Counted from the stretch's first letter, positions 1-17,586 are shown. The stretch: DNA of 64,000 nucleotides from Archangium violaceum (GCF_016887565.1 NZ_CP069396.1:8042001-8106000), one strand, 5' to 3'. Translations and numbers: made by a program. Notes: generated by a model not told the origin, from the letters alone.

Positions 1-252
1 GGCCTCCTCGGGCCGGTTGAAGGCCAGGTGCAGGAGGATGGCCGTGGCGTTGTGCGCCTCCGGGTAGTCCGGATCCAACGAGAGCGCCTTCTGCATCTCC
101 TTGTAGGCCTCCTGCACGTTCCCGAGCTGCTGGGCCTGCAGGCCGAGCTCGTAGTGGATCTCGGCGCCCTGCCGCTCCTTCTCGGAGGGGACGTGCTTGC
201 AGCCCATCAGGACGAGCGCGAGGAGCCAGGCGGGAGAGAGGCGGCGGAACAT
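1..252 (-). CDS. TPR-repeat lipoprotein, Tgl/PilF-like (3' end outside window)
   Basis: Only the first 84 codons are in the window; the frame stays open to base 1. The protein begins with a lipoprotein signal peptide: basic MFRR, a hydrophobic stretch, and a lipobox ending LMGC with Cys18 as the lipidation site. From about residue 28 it has the helix-pair pattern of tetratricopeptide repeats (AEIHYELGLQAQQLGN, then ALSLDPDYPEAHNA). Short outer-membrane TPR lipoproteins of this layout include PilF/PilW and the Myxococcus Tgl protein, which help assemble the type IV pilus secretin. That role is an inference, since a generic TPR lipoprotein would look the same over this length. The start lies 26 bases after the stop of the gene at 279-746, in the same direction. 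Confidence 0.7.
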   Translation of the reverse strand, partial: MFRRLSPAWLLALVLMGCKHVPSEKERQGAEIHYELGLQAQQLGNVQEAYKEMQKALSLDPDYPEAHNATAILLHLAFNRPEEA

Positions 253-278
253 GGTGGCGAGTCTCGTGGGGTGGAGGG

Positions 279-746
279 TCAGAAGGAGGACAGCAGCCGG
301 CCCAGGTTCGTCGAGGCGTTTCGCTTCTCCTCGGCGCGGCTCCTGGAGGCACCCGGGACCAGCTTGGGGTCCTTGTAGAAGACGGGCAATGTTTTCAGCA
401 GCTCGTCCTGGTGCGCCGCGGGCAGGCCACGGAAGTTGGCGTTGTCCATCATGAAGCCCATGGACTCCACGAAGCCGAGCGCCGCGGCCTCGTCCTGCTG
501 GTAGTCCTCCTGGCTCGCGGCGCGCCGGCCGGGCACGTACACCGCGCAGTCCTGGGCCTCGGACAGGTACAGGTAGATGAAGACGGCGAAGCCACCCGAG
601 CCGCGCAGCCCCAGCACGAAGGCCTGCGCCGGGCCCGCCGGCTTGCCGGGGATGGCCAGGTGCGGCGAGTTGATGGACTGGTACAGCGACAGGACCTGCT
701 CGCGGTTGGCCGGCAGGCCTCGGAACCTCTCGTCGATGGAGAACAC
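279..746 (-). CDS. Conserved hypothetical protein, 155 aa
   Basis: I do not recognise this family. It is a 155-residue protein without signal peptide or clear membrane segment. One fairly hydrophobic, probably buried stretch lies around residues 52-62 (GGFAVFIYLYL). Reading from GTG at 746 places it 19 bases after the stop of the gene at 766-1464 and 26 bases before the TPR lipoprotein gene, so the three probably form one transcript. No convincing ribosome-binding site marks the GTG, and the frame stays open further upstream, so the start is uncertain. Codon use is like that of its neighbours, which favours a real gene. A role linked to the adjacent envelope proteins is possible but unsupported. 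Confidence 0.6.
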   Translation of the reverse strand: MFSIDERFRGLPANREQVLSLYQSINSPHLAIPGKPAGPAQAFVLGLRGSGGFAVFIYLYLSEAQDCAVYVPGRRAASQEDYQQDEAAALGFVESMGFMMDNANFRGLPAAHQDELLKTLPVFYKDPKLVPGASRSRAEEKRNASTNLGRLLSSF

Positions 747-765
747 GTTGGGCGCGACCCCCGCG

Positions 766-1464
766 CTACCGCGTGGTGAGGGTGAACTCCTCGGATACGT
801 CCTCCGCGTCCGCCGCGGTGCGCTGGAAGCGGATGAGCGGGTTGTCGATCATCACGTTGCCCCCGCCCTCGTTGCCCTCGCCGATGATGACCTTGAAGAC
901 GTGCTGGGCAGATTGGCTCCTGCGCGAGCTGCCCGCCACTTTATGGGCCATGAGCAGCACCGTGTTCTTCCCCGGCAGCAGGCTCCGGGTGATCTCCGTG
1001 ATGACCTGGTCCTCGTTGTTGCGCAGCTTCCGCACCCACCGGGAGTTGATGTACAGGTCGATGTCGTACTCCGTCATACCCGGGACGGACTGCTCCGTGG
1101 CGAGCCAGTAGCGGCGGGTGATGCGAGCCGGGGCGGCAGGGGAAGCCGGAGCCGGGGTGGCCGCGGGCGCGATGGCCGGAGCGGGCGCGGGGGCCGGAGC
1201 GGGCGCGGTAGCCGGGGCCGCTGGAGACGGAGCCGGAGTGGCCGCCGGAGCGGGCGTGGACGGAGGGGCGTTCACCAGCTTGACGGCGTAGCCGGGCGCC
1301 TCGATGTGGACGTCCCCCTTCTCGTCGATGCGGACGGAGGTGGGCTTCTCGAACTTCTGGTTCGTCACGCCGTCGATGCGGACGCCGTTGAGGAACACCG
1401 AGCCGGCGAGGGCCGAGGCGGGAAGCAGGGCCGTGAGGGCGAGAGCGAGGGTGGATCGGCGCAT
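766..1464 (-). CDS. Secreted protein with Ala/Pro-rich linker
   Basis: This 232-residue protein starts at the ATG at 1464, chosen because GGAGGAG lies just upstream and a signal peptide follows at once (MRRSTLALALTALLP, with a likely cut after ASALA). Three parts are visible. Residues 20-65 form a short beta-rich segment with VFLNGVRIDGV. Next comes a linker of roughly 45 residues made almost wholly of Ala and Pro. The C-terminal ~120 residues form a probably beta-rich domain (YDIDLYINSRWVRKL, LLPGKNTVLLMAHK). It should act in the periplasm or outside the cell. The linker suggests a spacer crossing the envelope or peptidoglycan. I do not recognise the family and give no function. Confidence 0.7.
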   Translation of the reverse strand: MRRSTLALALTALLPASALAGSVFLNGVRIDGVTNQKFEKPTSVRIDEKGDVHIEAPGYAVKLVNAPPSTPAPAATPAPSPAAPATAPAPAPAPAPAIAPAATPAPASPAAPARITRRYWLATEQSVPGMTEYDIDLYINSRWVRKLRNNEDQVITEITRSLLPGKNTVLLMAHKVAGSSRRSQSAQHVFKVIIGEGNEGGGNVMIDNPLIRFQRTAADAEDVSEEFTLTTR

Positions 1465-1568
1465 GGGGGGACTCCTCCGGTTCAGAGCGATAGCGCACCC
1501 GCCAGGGGTGGACAAGCGCGCGCACGGGAGACCGGAGGGGCGGCCGTGAAATTCAGCCGCCCGCTTCC

Positions 1569-2315
1569 TCAGGGAGCCGCCTTCTGCTCGGGGCTCTTCT
1601 CCAGACCCTCTCGCTGGGCCAGAGCCCAATCTCCGCCCAACCCCTCCCCTTCCCGGAAGCGCCTGAAATCACGGCGGACGGCGCGGGGATAGCGGCGGAA
1701 GGTGTCCAGCTCACCGGCCTTCTTGGCCTGCCAGATGCGGGTGGGGCCGGCGTTGTAGGCCATGAGCGCCAGGTCCAGGTCGCCGAAGCGGTCGTTGAGC
1801 TCCCGCAGGTAGCGGATGCCCAGACGCACTCCGAGCGCCGGATCCGCGGCCACCTCCTCGCGAGACAGGCGCAGCCCCTGCTTCTCGGCGAGGAAGTGCA
1901 GCGTGCTGGGCTTGATCTGCATCAGCCCGCGCGCGCCCTTGTCGGAGATGGCCTCCTCGGTGAAGTCCGACTCCACGTCGATGATGGCGAGGATCAGCAG
2001 CGGGTCATACCCCGCCTGGCCGGACTCCTCGGCGATGGCGTGGACGATCTGCTGACGGAGGGTGAGACCCAGCTCCGGGGCCCGCTTGGTCAGCACCGCG
2101 TCGATCAGCGCCGCGTCGGGGGAAGCCGCCTCGAAGCGCGAGGGCTCGACCGCGAGCGGCACGTCGGGCGGGGCGAACAGGGGCACCGCCCGGGCGGACA
2201 GCACCAGGGCCAGACCCGCTACCAGGGGGAGCTTTCCACACCCGGAACCGAGCGCGTGCAGCCAGCGGAACAACCCCTCCCCGCGCCGCCCTGACGGGCC
2301 GGAGGAGGACCCCAT
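1569..2315 (-). CDS. Membrane-anchored lytic transglycosylase (SLT family)
   Basis: This is a 248-residue peptidoglycan lytic transglycosylase. These enzymes cleave the MurNAc-GlcNAc bond to form 1,6-anhydro ends. Residues 28-45 form a signal anchor or uncleaved signal peptide. The SLT domain spans about 100-215 with its hallmark motifs: catalytic Glu115 in IIDVESDF, GLMQI at 130-134, and AYNAGPTRI further on. The start at 2315 overlaps the stop of the upstream phasin-like gene by one base (TGATG), indicating translational coupling, and GGAGGAC lies on its 5' side. A frame extension upstream to 2786 is out of register with the upstream gene and rejected. The role is probably wall turnover or making room for envelope machines. 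Confidence 0.88.
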   Translation of the reverse strand: MGSSSGPSGRRGEGLFRWLHALGSGCGKLPLVAGLALVLSARAVPLFAPPDVPLAVEPSRFEAASPDAALIDAVLTKRAPELGLTLRQQIVHAIAEESGQAGYDPLLILAIIDVESDFTEEAISDKGARGLMQIKPSTLHFLAEKQGLRLSREEVAADPALGVRLGIRYLRELNDRFGDLDLALMAYNAGPTRIWQAKKAGELDTFRRYPRAVRRDFRRFREGEGLGGDWALAQREGLEKSPEQKAAP

Positions 2316-2659
2316 CACTTGCGCTGCCCCAGCGCTTCGATGCGTTCGGCCAGTCGGATCAGCCGCGCCTCGATGTCCTGCATCTCGTCCCGCCGCGGAA
2401 TCTTGAAGTGCACCAGGGCGCGCCGGACACCCTCTTCCACGTTGTGCTCGAGGTCCTTGCGCTGGCCCGCCAACCGCTCCGTGAGGAGCCGCGCCTGGCG
2501 GATCATCTCCTCGGGGCTCCAACCGGCCAGCCCGGCCACGCGCTGCACGGTGCGAGCGGCCTCCTCCTCGGCGGTGGACACGGCCAGCAAGGCCTGGCTC
2601 CACACCCGCTCGAACGTCTCCGCCAGCGGATGCTTCTGCGGGGTCTCCTGCTTGTCCAT
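2315..2659 (-). CDS. Phasin-like coiled-coil protein
   Basis: This 114-residue, strongly helical and charged protein starts at the ATG at 2659 behind GGAGAG. Its composition and pattern (an early amphipathic helix, then LAGQRKDLEHNVEEGVRRAL and a C-terminal coiled coil IEARLIRLAERIEAL) resemble phasin or polyhydroxyalkanoate-granule-associated proteins, which coat storage granules. The call rests on general character, not on a diagnostic motif; other small coiled-coil proteins would fit. It overlaps the lytic transglycosylase gene by one base, so the two are co-translated. It begins about 225 bases beyond the rpoC terminator, so it is probably a separate transcription unit from rpoBC. Confidence 0.6.
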   Translation of the reverse strand: MDKQETPQKHPLAETFERVWSQALLAVSTAEEEAARTVQRVAGLAGWSPEEMIRQARLLTERLAGQRKDLEHNVEEGVRRALVHFKIPRRDEMQDIEARLIRLAERIEALGQRK

Positions 2660-2884
2660 GAAACACTCTCCAGCACGGCCACCCGGACCTGGGGCCCGAA
2701 CGGCGGGGGTTGGGACTACCGAGGTAATCACGCCCCCTAGTCGAAGGAAACGCCCTCCACGCTCGCCCGCCTGCTCCTGCGTCCACTGCTAGATGCTCGC
2801 CCGGAAGACTTCGGGTCGAGCTCCAAGGTCCTCCCCGGATAGTTTACCGCCACACCACCCGTCAAGCTGTGAAGCCGTAAAGAA
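2660..2884. other. Intergenic region between rpoC terminator and phasin-like gene
   Basis: About 225 bases carry no gene I can support. On the minus strand this stretch must hold the promoter and leader of the phasin-like/transglycosylase pair. I see GGAGAG just before the ATG at 2659 but no confident -35/-10 pair. Confidence 0.5.
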
Positions 2885-2926
2885 CTGAAAAAAGAAAAAC
2901 CGCCACCCCGGAAGCCGGAGTGGCGG
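2885..2926 (-). terminator. Intrinsic terminator of the rpoBC transcript
   Basis: Read on the minus strand, CCGCCACTCCGG and CCGGGGTGGCGG (bases 2926-2915 and 2911-2900) form a 12-bp hairpin with a 3-base loop, with one G-U pair allowed. It is followed at once by TTTTTCTTTTTT. It begins 29 bases after the rpoC stop codon, a classical factor-independent terminator. Confidence 0.92.
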
Positions 2927-2954
2927 TGTGGGACATCAGGACCCGGGGTGCGGA

Positions 2955-7166
<4,212 letters not shown>

Positions 7167-7223
7167 GTTGCCTCCGAATTTCTTCTGAGCGCCTGAGCGC
7201 GAATTCGTTTCGCCTGACCGCCA

Positions 7224-7250
7224 GCGCCCGCCCGCTCAGGGAGCGGGCGC
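7224..7250 (-). other. Stem-loop in the rpoB-rpoC spacer
   Basis: GCGCCCGCTC and an imperfect GC-rich complement fold into a stable hairpin between the rpoB stop and rpoC start. There is no U-run after it, so it is unlikely to end transcription. It could stabilise the mRNA or act in processing. This is a structural observation only. Confidence 0.4.
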
Positions 7251-7270
7251 CGGGGGACAGGCACGCTGGA

Positions 7271-11500
<4,230 letters not shown>

Positions 11501-11517
11501 TCGAACTCCGGGGCGAG

Positions 11518-11541
11518 CAATCTCGTGGCGGGGCGAGATTG
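11518..11541 (-). other. Hairpin just upstream of rpoB
   Basis: CAATCTCG and CGAGATTG (11518-11525 and 11534-11541) form a perfect 8-bp inverted repeat with an 8-base loop. It lies about 18 bases upstream of the rpoB start codon, next to its ribosome-binding site. It may modulate translation initiation or protect a processed 5' end. Confidence 0.5.
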
Positions 11542-11589
11542 GGTAACGCGCAGCGGCAGCGGGAAATTTAGAGATACGGAAAGGGCAAA

Positions 11590-11618
11590 GCCGGCGCACC
11601 CCTTCCGGGCACGCCGGC
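11590..11618 (-). terminator. Attenuator-like hairpin between rplL and rpoB
   Basis: On the minus strand GCCGGCGTGCCC and a matching GGGGTGCGCCGGC close a strong stem with a 4-base loop, followed by the broken U-run TTTGCCCTTT. A partial terminator between rplL and rpoB is known in E. coli, where it lowers polymerase subunit output relative to ribosomal proteins. The location here is the same; the efficiency is not predictable by eye. Confidence 0.6.
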
Positions 11619-11683
11619 CTGCTCATCCGGTCAGGAAGCGTCGGGAATTTCCCGAAACCCGGCGCCTACCTGAAAACAACAAA

Positions 11684-12064
11684 TTACTTGACGTCGACCT
11701 TGGCGCCAGCCGCGGTGAGCTGGTCCTTGATCTTCTTGGCGTCGTCCTTGTTGACGCCCTCCTTGACGGTCTTGGGAGCGCCCTCGACCAGGTCCTTGGC
11801 CTCCTTCAGGCCCAGGCCGGTGATCGCGCGGATCTCCTTGATGACGTTGATCTTGTTGGCGCCGGCGTCGGCCAGAACCACGGTGAACTCCGTCTTCTCC
11901 TCGACCGGGGCGGCGGCGGCGCCACCAGCGGCGGGGCCAGCGGCCACGGCAACGGCGGCGGCGGACACGCCCCACTTGTTCTCGAGCTGCTTCACGAGCT
12001 CGGCGGCCTCCATCACCGTCAGGGTGGAGAGCTGGTCAACAATCGCGTTCAGATCAGCAGGCAT
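11684..12064 (-). CDS. rplL: 50S ribosomal protein L7/L12
   Basis: This is the 126-residue ribosomal stalk protein that recruits translation factors. It has the usual two-part form: an N-terminal dimerisation segment ([18 protein letters not shown]), an Ala/Gly-rich hinge around residues 34-52, and a C-terminal factor-binding domain with [16 protein letters not shown]. The start at 12064 gives MPADLN. It lies 86 bases downstream of rplJ in the same transcript. The usual rplJL operon is autoregulated by the L10-(L7/L12)4 complex through the leader ahead of rplJ. Confidence 0.98.
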   Translation of the reverse strand: MPADLNAIVDQLSTLTVMEAAELVKQLENKWGVSAAAVAVAAGPAAGGAAAAPVEEKTEFTVVLADAGANKINVIKEIRAITGLGLKEAKDLVEGAPKTVKEGVNKDDAKKIKDQLTAAGAKVDVK

Positions 12065-12150
12065 TTCGATGTCCTTCGTTTTCTAACGGCCCACTTCCAT
12101 GAAGGAAGCAAGGGGCCAGAGGTTTGCGGTGGGAATGCTTCTCGGTTCGG

Positions 12151-12669
12151 TTACTTGGGCTGCTTGTCCACGTTCGCCTGGAGCACGCGGGCCAGCTGGG
12201 AGCCGGGGGCCGCGATGGTGCGAACGAGCTTGCCGGCAGGCTGGTTGAGCATGCCCAGCAGCTGGGCGCGGAGCTCGGGCAGACCGGGCATCTTCGCCAG
12301 GGCCTTGACACCCTCGACGTCGACGCGACGGCCCTGCACGGACGCGCTGCGGACCTTGATGGACTCGAGATCCTTGATGAAGTCCGTGAGGATCTTCGCC
12401 GGGGCCACGACATCGTCGTAGCTGATGGCGATGGCCACGGGACCCACGAAGTCCTCGGCGATGACCTCCACCGGGGTACCCTTCGCGGCGCGCTTGGCCA
12501 GCGTGTTCTTCAGGACCTTGTAGTCCACCTTGCCGTCGCGGAACTTCTTGCGCAGCTTGGTGACCGTCTCCACGTTCAGCTTGGAGAACTCAGCGACGAT
12601 CGCGGTCTGAGCCCGCGAAAACTTCTCGTTGAGTTCCTTGATCAGTTCTTCCTTCTCGCTCTTGATCAC
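12151..12669 (-). CDS. rplJ: 50S ribosomal protein L10
   Basis: This is the 172-residue L10, the base of the ribosomal stalk that binds 23S rRNA and carries the L7/L12 dimers. Typical segments are the N-terminal rRNA-binding region (AIVAEFSKLNVETVTKLRK), NTLAKRAAKGTP, and a C-terminal helix for L7/L12. It starts with GTG at 12669, set by the strong GGGAGGTG eight bases upstream. It is preceded by a long structured leader and followed by rplL. Confidence 0.98.
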   Translation of the reverse strand: MIKSEKEELIKELNEKFSRAQTAIVAEFSKLNVETVTKLRKKFRDGKVDYKVLKNTLAKRAAKGTPVEVIAEDFVGPVAIAISYDDVVAPAKILTDFIKDLESIKVRSASVQGRRVDVEGVKALAKMPGLPELRAQLLGMLNQPAGKLVRTIAAPGSQLARVLQANVDKQPK

Positions 12670-12950
12670 TTGGTTTCACCTCCCTTACGACACCCACCCG
12701 AAGGCGGGCTGGATTACCTGGGCCACGCAAGTGGCAGAGCGAGTAAGGAGCCCCGAGAGGCACCACACCGCACCTCCAGTCTCGGCAGGGCGACCTTTCG
12801 AGTCGTTTGAACCCTGGGGAGTGCCCGTGTCTCCGACCGGTTGTCCGGTTGCCAACGGAGGGCACGAGTCCTACCCGGGGTCCCTGCTGTCTGGGACCAG
12901 GGATGTTGAAGCGCCCGGTCTCATCGACATGGCGCCTCAATTGCAAAAGC
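12670..12950 (-). promoter_or_regulatory. Probable L10 leader (rplJL autoregulatory leader) and promoter region
   Basis: The 338 bases between the rplA terminator and rplJ hold no gene. Read on the minus strand they contain several complementary arms: CCGGACAACCGG, GTGCCTCTCGGGGC, GCCACTTGCGTGGC, and CAGCCCGCC paired near TTCGGGTGGG just ahead of the ribosome-binding site. Bacterial rplJ leaders bind the L10/L7-L12 complex and repress translation. Position and fold fit that family. I cannot test the consensus by eye, and the transcription start is not evident. Confidence 0.55.
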
Positions 12951-13007
12951 CGGGGCGCTATACCCGCGGCTTCGCGAAAGGTCCAGCGAATTTCGACAAC
13001 CGGCGTC

Positions 13008-13055
13008 AAAAAAACGACGGGGCGGGCCTCGTACCGTGAGGCTGCCCGCCCCGTC
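13008..13055 (-). terminator. Intrinsic terminator after rplA
   Basis: On the minus strand GACGGGGCGGGC (13055-13044) pairs with GCCCGCCCCGTC (13027-13016). An inner GCCTC/GAGGC extension with a one-base bulge lengthens the stem, which is followed by seven T residues (13014-13008). It begins 33 bases after the rplA stop and should separate rplKA from rplJL wholly or partly. Confidence 0.88.
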
Positions 13056-13087
13056 ATGAACCGACGACTCCCCTGCCCTACTCCTGA

Positions 13088-13801
13088 CTACCGGTGGCGG
13101 GCGAGGATTTCGGTGGTGTCGATCTTGATGCCCGGGCTCATGGTGGCGGAGATGGCCACGCCCTTGAGGTAGACGCCCTTGGCGGTGGCCGGCTTGAGCT
13201 TCATCACCAGGTCCACCAGGGTGTTGAAGTTCTCCTGGAGCTTCTCCGGGGTGAAGGAGGCCTTGCCGAGCTTGGCGTGGATGATGCCGGCCTTCTCGGC
13301 GCGGAACTCGACCTTACCGCCCTTGGCATCGCGGACGGCCTTGGCGACGTCCATGGTCACCGTGCCGACCTTCGGGTTGGGCATGAGGCCGCGGGGACCG
13401 AGCACCTTACCGAGCCGGCCGACCACGCCCATCATGTCCGGGGTGGCGATGACGGTGTCGAACTCGAGGAAGCCGCCCTCGATGCGCTTGGCCAGCTCGT
13501 CGCCGCCGACCACGTCGGCACCGGCGGTCTCGGCCTCGGTGGCGCGCTCGCCCTTGGCGAACACGGCCACGCGCACCGTGGCACCCGTACCGTGGGGAAG
13601 AACCACGGCGCCACGGACCATCTGGTCCGCGTGCTTCGGGTCCACGCCCAGGTTGAGCGCGACCTCGACGGTCTGATCGAACTTCGTGGCGCGCAGGCCC
13701 GTGGTCTCCTTCAGGAGCTGGAAGCCATCGGCGACGCTGTAACGCTTGTTGCGGTCCACCTTGGCAACGGCGGCGCGGAACTTCTTACCGGTCTGAGGCA
13801 T
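13088..13801 (-). CDS. rplA: 50S ribosomal protein L1
   Basis: This is the 237-residue L1 of the ribosomal exit-side stalk, which moves with the departing tRNA. It often represses its own rplKA mRNA. Conserved stretches include [20 protein letters not shown] near the N-terminus, the segment [14 protein letters not shown] near residue 140, and [17 protein letters not shown] near the C-terminus. The start at 13801 lies 41 bases after rplK. A strong terminator follows the stop codon. Confidence 0.98.
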   Translation of the reverse strand: MPQTGKKFRAAVAKVDRNKRYSVADGFQLLKETTGLRATKFDQTVEVALNLGVDPKHADQMVRGAVVLPHGTGATVRVAVFAKGERATEAETAGADVVGGDELAKRIEGGFLEFDTVIATPDMMGVVGRLGKVLGPRGLMPNPKVGTVTMDVAKAVRDAKGGKVEFRAEKAGIIHAKLGKASFTPEKLQENFNTLVDLVMKLKPATAKGVYLKGVAISATMSPGIKIDTTEILARHR

Positions 13802-13842
13802 GTTGAAAATCCTCTTTTAGAAGGGGTGGGGAGGTGGAGGAA

Positions 13843-14286
13843 TCAGACGACGTCGATGCCCATGGAGCGCGCGGTGCCAGCGATGGTGCGCTTGCAGGCG
13901 TCCAGCGATCCGGCCGTCGTGTCCTCGAGCTTCTTCTTGGCGATCTCCTCGAGCTGCTTCTGAGTGATCTGCCCCACCTTCTCCTTGCCCGGCTTCTTGG
14001 CGCCCGAGCCCTTCTTCTTCTCGGTGTGCAGGCCCGCCGCCTTCTTGATGAGGACGGCCGCGGGGGGCGTCTTCAGGATGAAGGTGAAGGAGCGATCCTG
14101 ATACACGGTGATGATCACCGGGATGATCAGACCCTCCTTGGCCTCCGCCTGGGTCTTGGCGTTGAACTGCTTGCAGAACTCCATGATGTTCACGCCCTGC
14201 TGACCGAGCGCGGGGCCGATCGGAGGAGCGGGGTTCGCCTTACCGGCGGGAATCTGCAGCTTGACCTGTCCAGTGACCTTCTTCAT
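13843..14286 (-). CDS. rplK: 50S ribosomal protein L11
   Basis: This is the 147-residue L11, part of the GTPase-associated centre and needed for RelA-type stringent signalling; thiostrepton binds nearby. It starts at the ATG at 14286 ([19 protein letters not shown]). The 21 residues that could be added upstream are not part of the family. Typical motifs are [19 protein letters not shown], the proline-rich helix before it, and [18 protein letters not shown] near the C-terminus, close to SMGI at the end. Confidence 0.98.
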   Translation of the reverse strand: MKKVTGQVKLQIPAGKANPAPPIGPALGQQGVNIMEFCKQFNAKTQAEAKEGLIIPVIITVYQDRSFTFILKTPPAAVLIKKAAGLHTEKKKGSGAKKPGKEKVGQITQKQLEEIAKKKLEDTTAGSLDACKRTIAGTARSMGIDVV

Positions 14287-14387
14287 CGGCTGACGACTGC
14301 CTTTCGAGACGGTGGTTCCTACGGGCCACTTGACGGGCGGCCCTCCCACCCTGGGACTCCCCGATCCTCACGGACCGGGGAAGACTG

Positions 14388-14930
14388 CTAGCCGGTGGTC
14401 TTCTCCACCTGCATGAAATCGAGCTCCACCGGAGTGGCGCGGCCGAAGATGCTCACGAGCACCTTCACGCGACCCTTCTCCGCGTTGACCTCCTCGACCG
14501 TGCCATTGAAGTTGGCGAACGGCCCGTCGATCACACGGACGGTATCTCCGTCGGAGAACTGCACCTTGGGCTTGGGCTTGAGCGTGCCCTCGGAGATCTG
14601 CGAGGTGAGCCGGGCCACCTCCTTGTCCGAGATAGGCGTGGGCTGCTCGTTCTGGGCCGCACCGGGGAAACCGGTGATCTTCGGCGTGTTCTTCACCAGG
14701 TGCCAGGAGCGGTCATTGAGCTCCATCTGCACGAAGATGTAGCCCGGAAAGAACTTGCGCCGGGACGTCTTCTTCTCGCCCTTCACCATCTCGACGACCT
14801 GTTCCATGGGAATCAGGATTTCGCCGAACAGGTCCTGCAACCCCTCGAGACGGATCCGCTCCTCCAGGCTCTTCTTCGCCTGGTTCTCGAAGTTCGAGTA
14901 GGTGTGGACCACGTACCATTTCATCGCCAT
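14388..14930 (-). CDS. nusG: Transcription termination/antitermination factor NusG
   Basis: This 180-residue factor binds elongating RNA polymerase. It suppresses pausing, helps Rho and couples transcription to translation. The N-terminal NGN domain begins [20 protein letters not shown]. The C-terminal KOW domain starts near residue 125 ([17 protein letters not shown]) and ends at [10 protein letters not shown]. The ATG at 14930 overlaps the secE stop by one base (TAATG), so secE and nusG are translationally coupled as in most bacteria. The length is normal for the family. Confidence 0.98.
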   Translation of the reverse strand: MAMKWYVVHTYSNFENQAKKSLEERIRLEGLQDLFGEILIPMEQVVEMVKGEKKTSRRKFFPGYIFVQMELNDRSWHLVKNTPKITGFPGAAQNEQPTPISDKEVARLTSQISEGTLKPKPKVQFSDGDTVRVIDGPFANFNGTVEEVNAEKGRVKVLVSIFGRATPVELDFMQVEKTTG

Positions 14931-15373
14931 TACAGCTTCCCCCAGATGGCGGGTATCCACTCAACCATAAGGTTGTAGGCGAGGGTGTCGATGAAGAAGA
15001 GGAGAACGGCCGCCACGACCGACGCGACGATGACCGCCATGGTCGACGCCTTGGTCTCCGCCCAGGAGGGCCAGGTGACCTTCATCAGCTCCGAGGCAAC
15101 CTCGAGCGAGAGGCCATGGGTCTTGGGGTGCAGGTAGGCGCCCACGGCGAGGCCCGCGGCGAGCAGGAAGCCCACCAGCGTGGAGACCTGCCAGTCGACG
15201 CCCTCGATGACGGTGGGGTCGCTCCAGCCGGCACGCCCCCAGATGAGGCCACAGACGTGCTCGAGGAAGAGCGCGAAGATGAGACCCGCGATGAGGTAGA
15301 AGATGACCACCAGCCGCTTCGGGTCCATGCCCGAACGGTTGGCCTGCTGGCTGGCTTCGGATGCCGCTGCCAT
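14930..15373 (-). CDS. secE: Preprotein translocase subunit SecE
   Basis: This is the 147-residue SecE, the clamp subunit that stabilises SecY in the inner membrane. I start it at the ATG at 15373 behind GAGGTATC. Three membrane segments are visible, at about residues 20-43, 64-82 and 108-130. The third, preceded by the conserved amphipathic stretch [18 protein letters not shown], is the essential SecE core. The extra N-terminal pair resembles the E. coli type rather than the single-span form. It lies between tRNA-Trp and nusG. Confidence 0.95.
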   Translation of the reverse strand: MAAASEASQQANRSGMDPKRLVVIFYLIAGLIFALFLEHVCGLIWGRAGWSDPTVIEGVDWQVSTLVGFLLAAGLAVGAYLHPKTHGLSLEVASELMKVTWPSWAETKASTMAVIVASVVAAVLLFFIDTLAYNLMVEWIPAIWGKL

Positions 15374-15415
15374 GATACCTCGCTGACTGAGTACTAGCTG
15401 ATCCCGGAAAACACA

Positions 15416-15447
15416 GGGACCCCCGGTACGTGGGTACCGAGGGTCCC
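15416..15447 (-). terminator. Hairpin terminator/attenuator between tRNA-Trp and secE
   Basis: GGGACCCTCGGTAC and GTACCGGGGGTCCC (minus strand) form a 14-bp stem with one U-G pair and a 4-base loop, then TGTGTTTTCC. It can end or attenuate the tuf-rpmG-tRNA-Trp transcript before secE. The U-run is interrupted, so partial readthrough is likely. Confidence 0.7.
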
Positions 15448-15461
15448 TGCAACTCAACGAC

Positions 15462-15537
15462 TGGCAGGCCAGGAGGGATTCGAACCCCCAACACGCGGAT
15501 TTGGAGACCGCTGCTCTACCGTTGGAGCTACTGGCCT
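15462..15537 (-). tRNA. tRNA-Trp (anticodon CCA)
   Basis: A complete cloverleaf of 76 bases is present, with acceptor arm AGGCCAG/CTGGCCT, anticodon loop CTCCAAA reading CCA, T arm with GTTCGAATC, discriminator G and an encoded 3' CCA. It sits between rpmG and secE, the usual place of a Trp tRNA in this superoperon. Confidence 0.97.
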
Positions 15538-15564
15538 AGAGAACACCCGACCACAACAACCGAA

Positions 15565-15729
15565 CTAGACCTTACCTTCCTTATGGACGGTATGCTTCCG
15601 GTCGCGGGGGCAGAACTTGCTCAGCTCGAGCTTGTCCTGGCTCTTCCGCTTGTTCTTGGTCGTGTAGTAGTTCCGCTCCTTGCACACCGTGCACTCGAGC
15701 GAAATGATGCTGCGGTTACCCTTGGGCAT
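15565..15729 (-). CDS. rpmG: 50S ribosomal protein L33
   Basis: This 54-residue L33 starts at the ATG at 15729 and begins [19 protein letters not shown], ending at HTVHKEGKV. It is a small zinc-ribbon-like large-subunit protein. Cysteines occur at residues 13 and 16 (CTVC), with one more Cys near position 41 (KFCPRD), so only part of a zinc-binding set is visible. It lies between tuf and tRNA-Trp in the same direction, the standard bacterial order rpmG-secE-nusG with the tRNA between. Confidence 0.95.
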   Translation of the reverse strand: MPKGNRSIISLECTVCKERNYYTTKNKRKSQDKLELSKFCPRDRKHTVHKEGKV

Positions 15730-15827
15730 GACTTGAACTCGATAGGCACGAGGGGAAAGCTGCTTATCACAGCTCCCCCCTCGGGGTTAACCACCTGATG
15801 GGGCAGGCCCGAGGGCCCGCCAGCCAA

Positions 15828-17018
<1,191 letters not shown>

Positions 17019-17035
17019 AACGCTCCTCGAAAAAA

Positions 17036-17111
17036 TGGAGCCCCGAACCAGGATTGAACTGGTGACCTCATCCTTACCAAGGATGCGCTCTGCCAACTGA
17101 GCTATCGGGGC
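17036..17111 (-). tRNA. tRNA-Thr (anticodon GGT)
   Basis: A 76-base cloverleaf with acceptor GCCCCGA/TCGGGGC, anticodon loop TTGGTAA, T loop TTCAATC, discriminator T and encoded CCA. It is the last of four tRNAs ahead of tuf, 17 bases from the tuf start codon. Confidence 0.97.
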
Positions 17112-17133
17112 TTGTATCTGCGACTACAACAAC

Positions 17134-17210
<77 letters not shown>

Positions 17211-17217
17211 ATGCCGA

Positions 17218-17301
<84 letters not shown>

Positions 17302-17385
17302 GTGACGCTCACATCAACTACATCAAGACCGCTCTTTCTTCCTACTGCTTTTTTGCCCCGGGCCCTCATCCGCGGCCCCGTGCTT

Positions 17386-17458
17386 GGCCGGCGGCGGGAC
17401 TTGAACCCGCGACCTACTGATTACAAATCAGTTGCTCTACCGACTGAGCTACACCGGC
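17386..17458 (-). tRNA. tRNA-Thr (anticodon TGT)
   Basis: A 73-base cloverleaf with acceptor GCCGGTG/CGCCGGC (one G-U pair), anticodon loop TTTGTAA reading TGT and T loop TTCAAGT. The base in the discriminator position is C, followed by AAG, so CCA is not encoded. It is the first tRNA of the tuf cluster. Confidence 0.95.
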
Positions 17459-17538
17459 GTCCATCACTCCGGCTGCGTCCCCCGACCCGCCCTTCCCACC
17501 GCCGGGACCGCCTACCGCCCGTCCCGTCGAGGCGCGCC

Positions 17539-17567
17539 CTTTTAGAAGTCCCCGCCGTCCAAGTCAA
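17539..17567 (-). promoter_or_regulatory. Sigma-70-type promoter of the tRNA-tuf transcript
   Basis: On the minus strand TTGACT (17567-17562) and TAAAAG (17544-17539) are spaced by exactly 17 bases. They end about 80 bases before tRNA-Thr(TGT). A GC-rich GCGCGCC stretch follows the -10, as in stringently controlled promoters. Nothing else in the 128-base gap after rlmB resembles a gene. Confidence 0.75.
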
Positions 17568-17586
17568 GGAGTTTGATCCGGACGGT

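Noticed and set aside
2316-2786. 157-codon N-terminal extension of the lytic transglycosylase
   Set aside because: It lies in another frame over the phasin-like gene and is Arg/Gly/Pro noise. The ATG at 2315 has a ribosome-binding site and coupled stop.
11501-11626. 42-residue N-terminal extension of RpoB
   Set aside because: It runs through hairpins and lacks similarity to beta-subunit N-termini; MPTQIQNN is the normal start.
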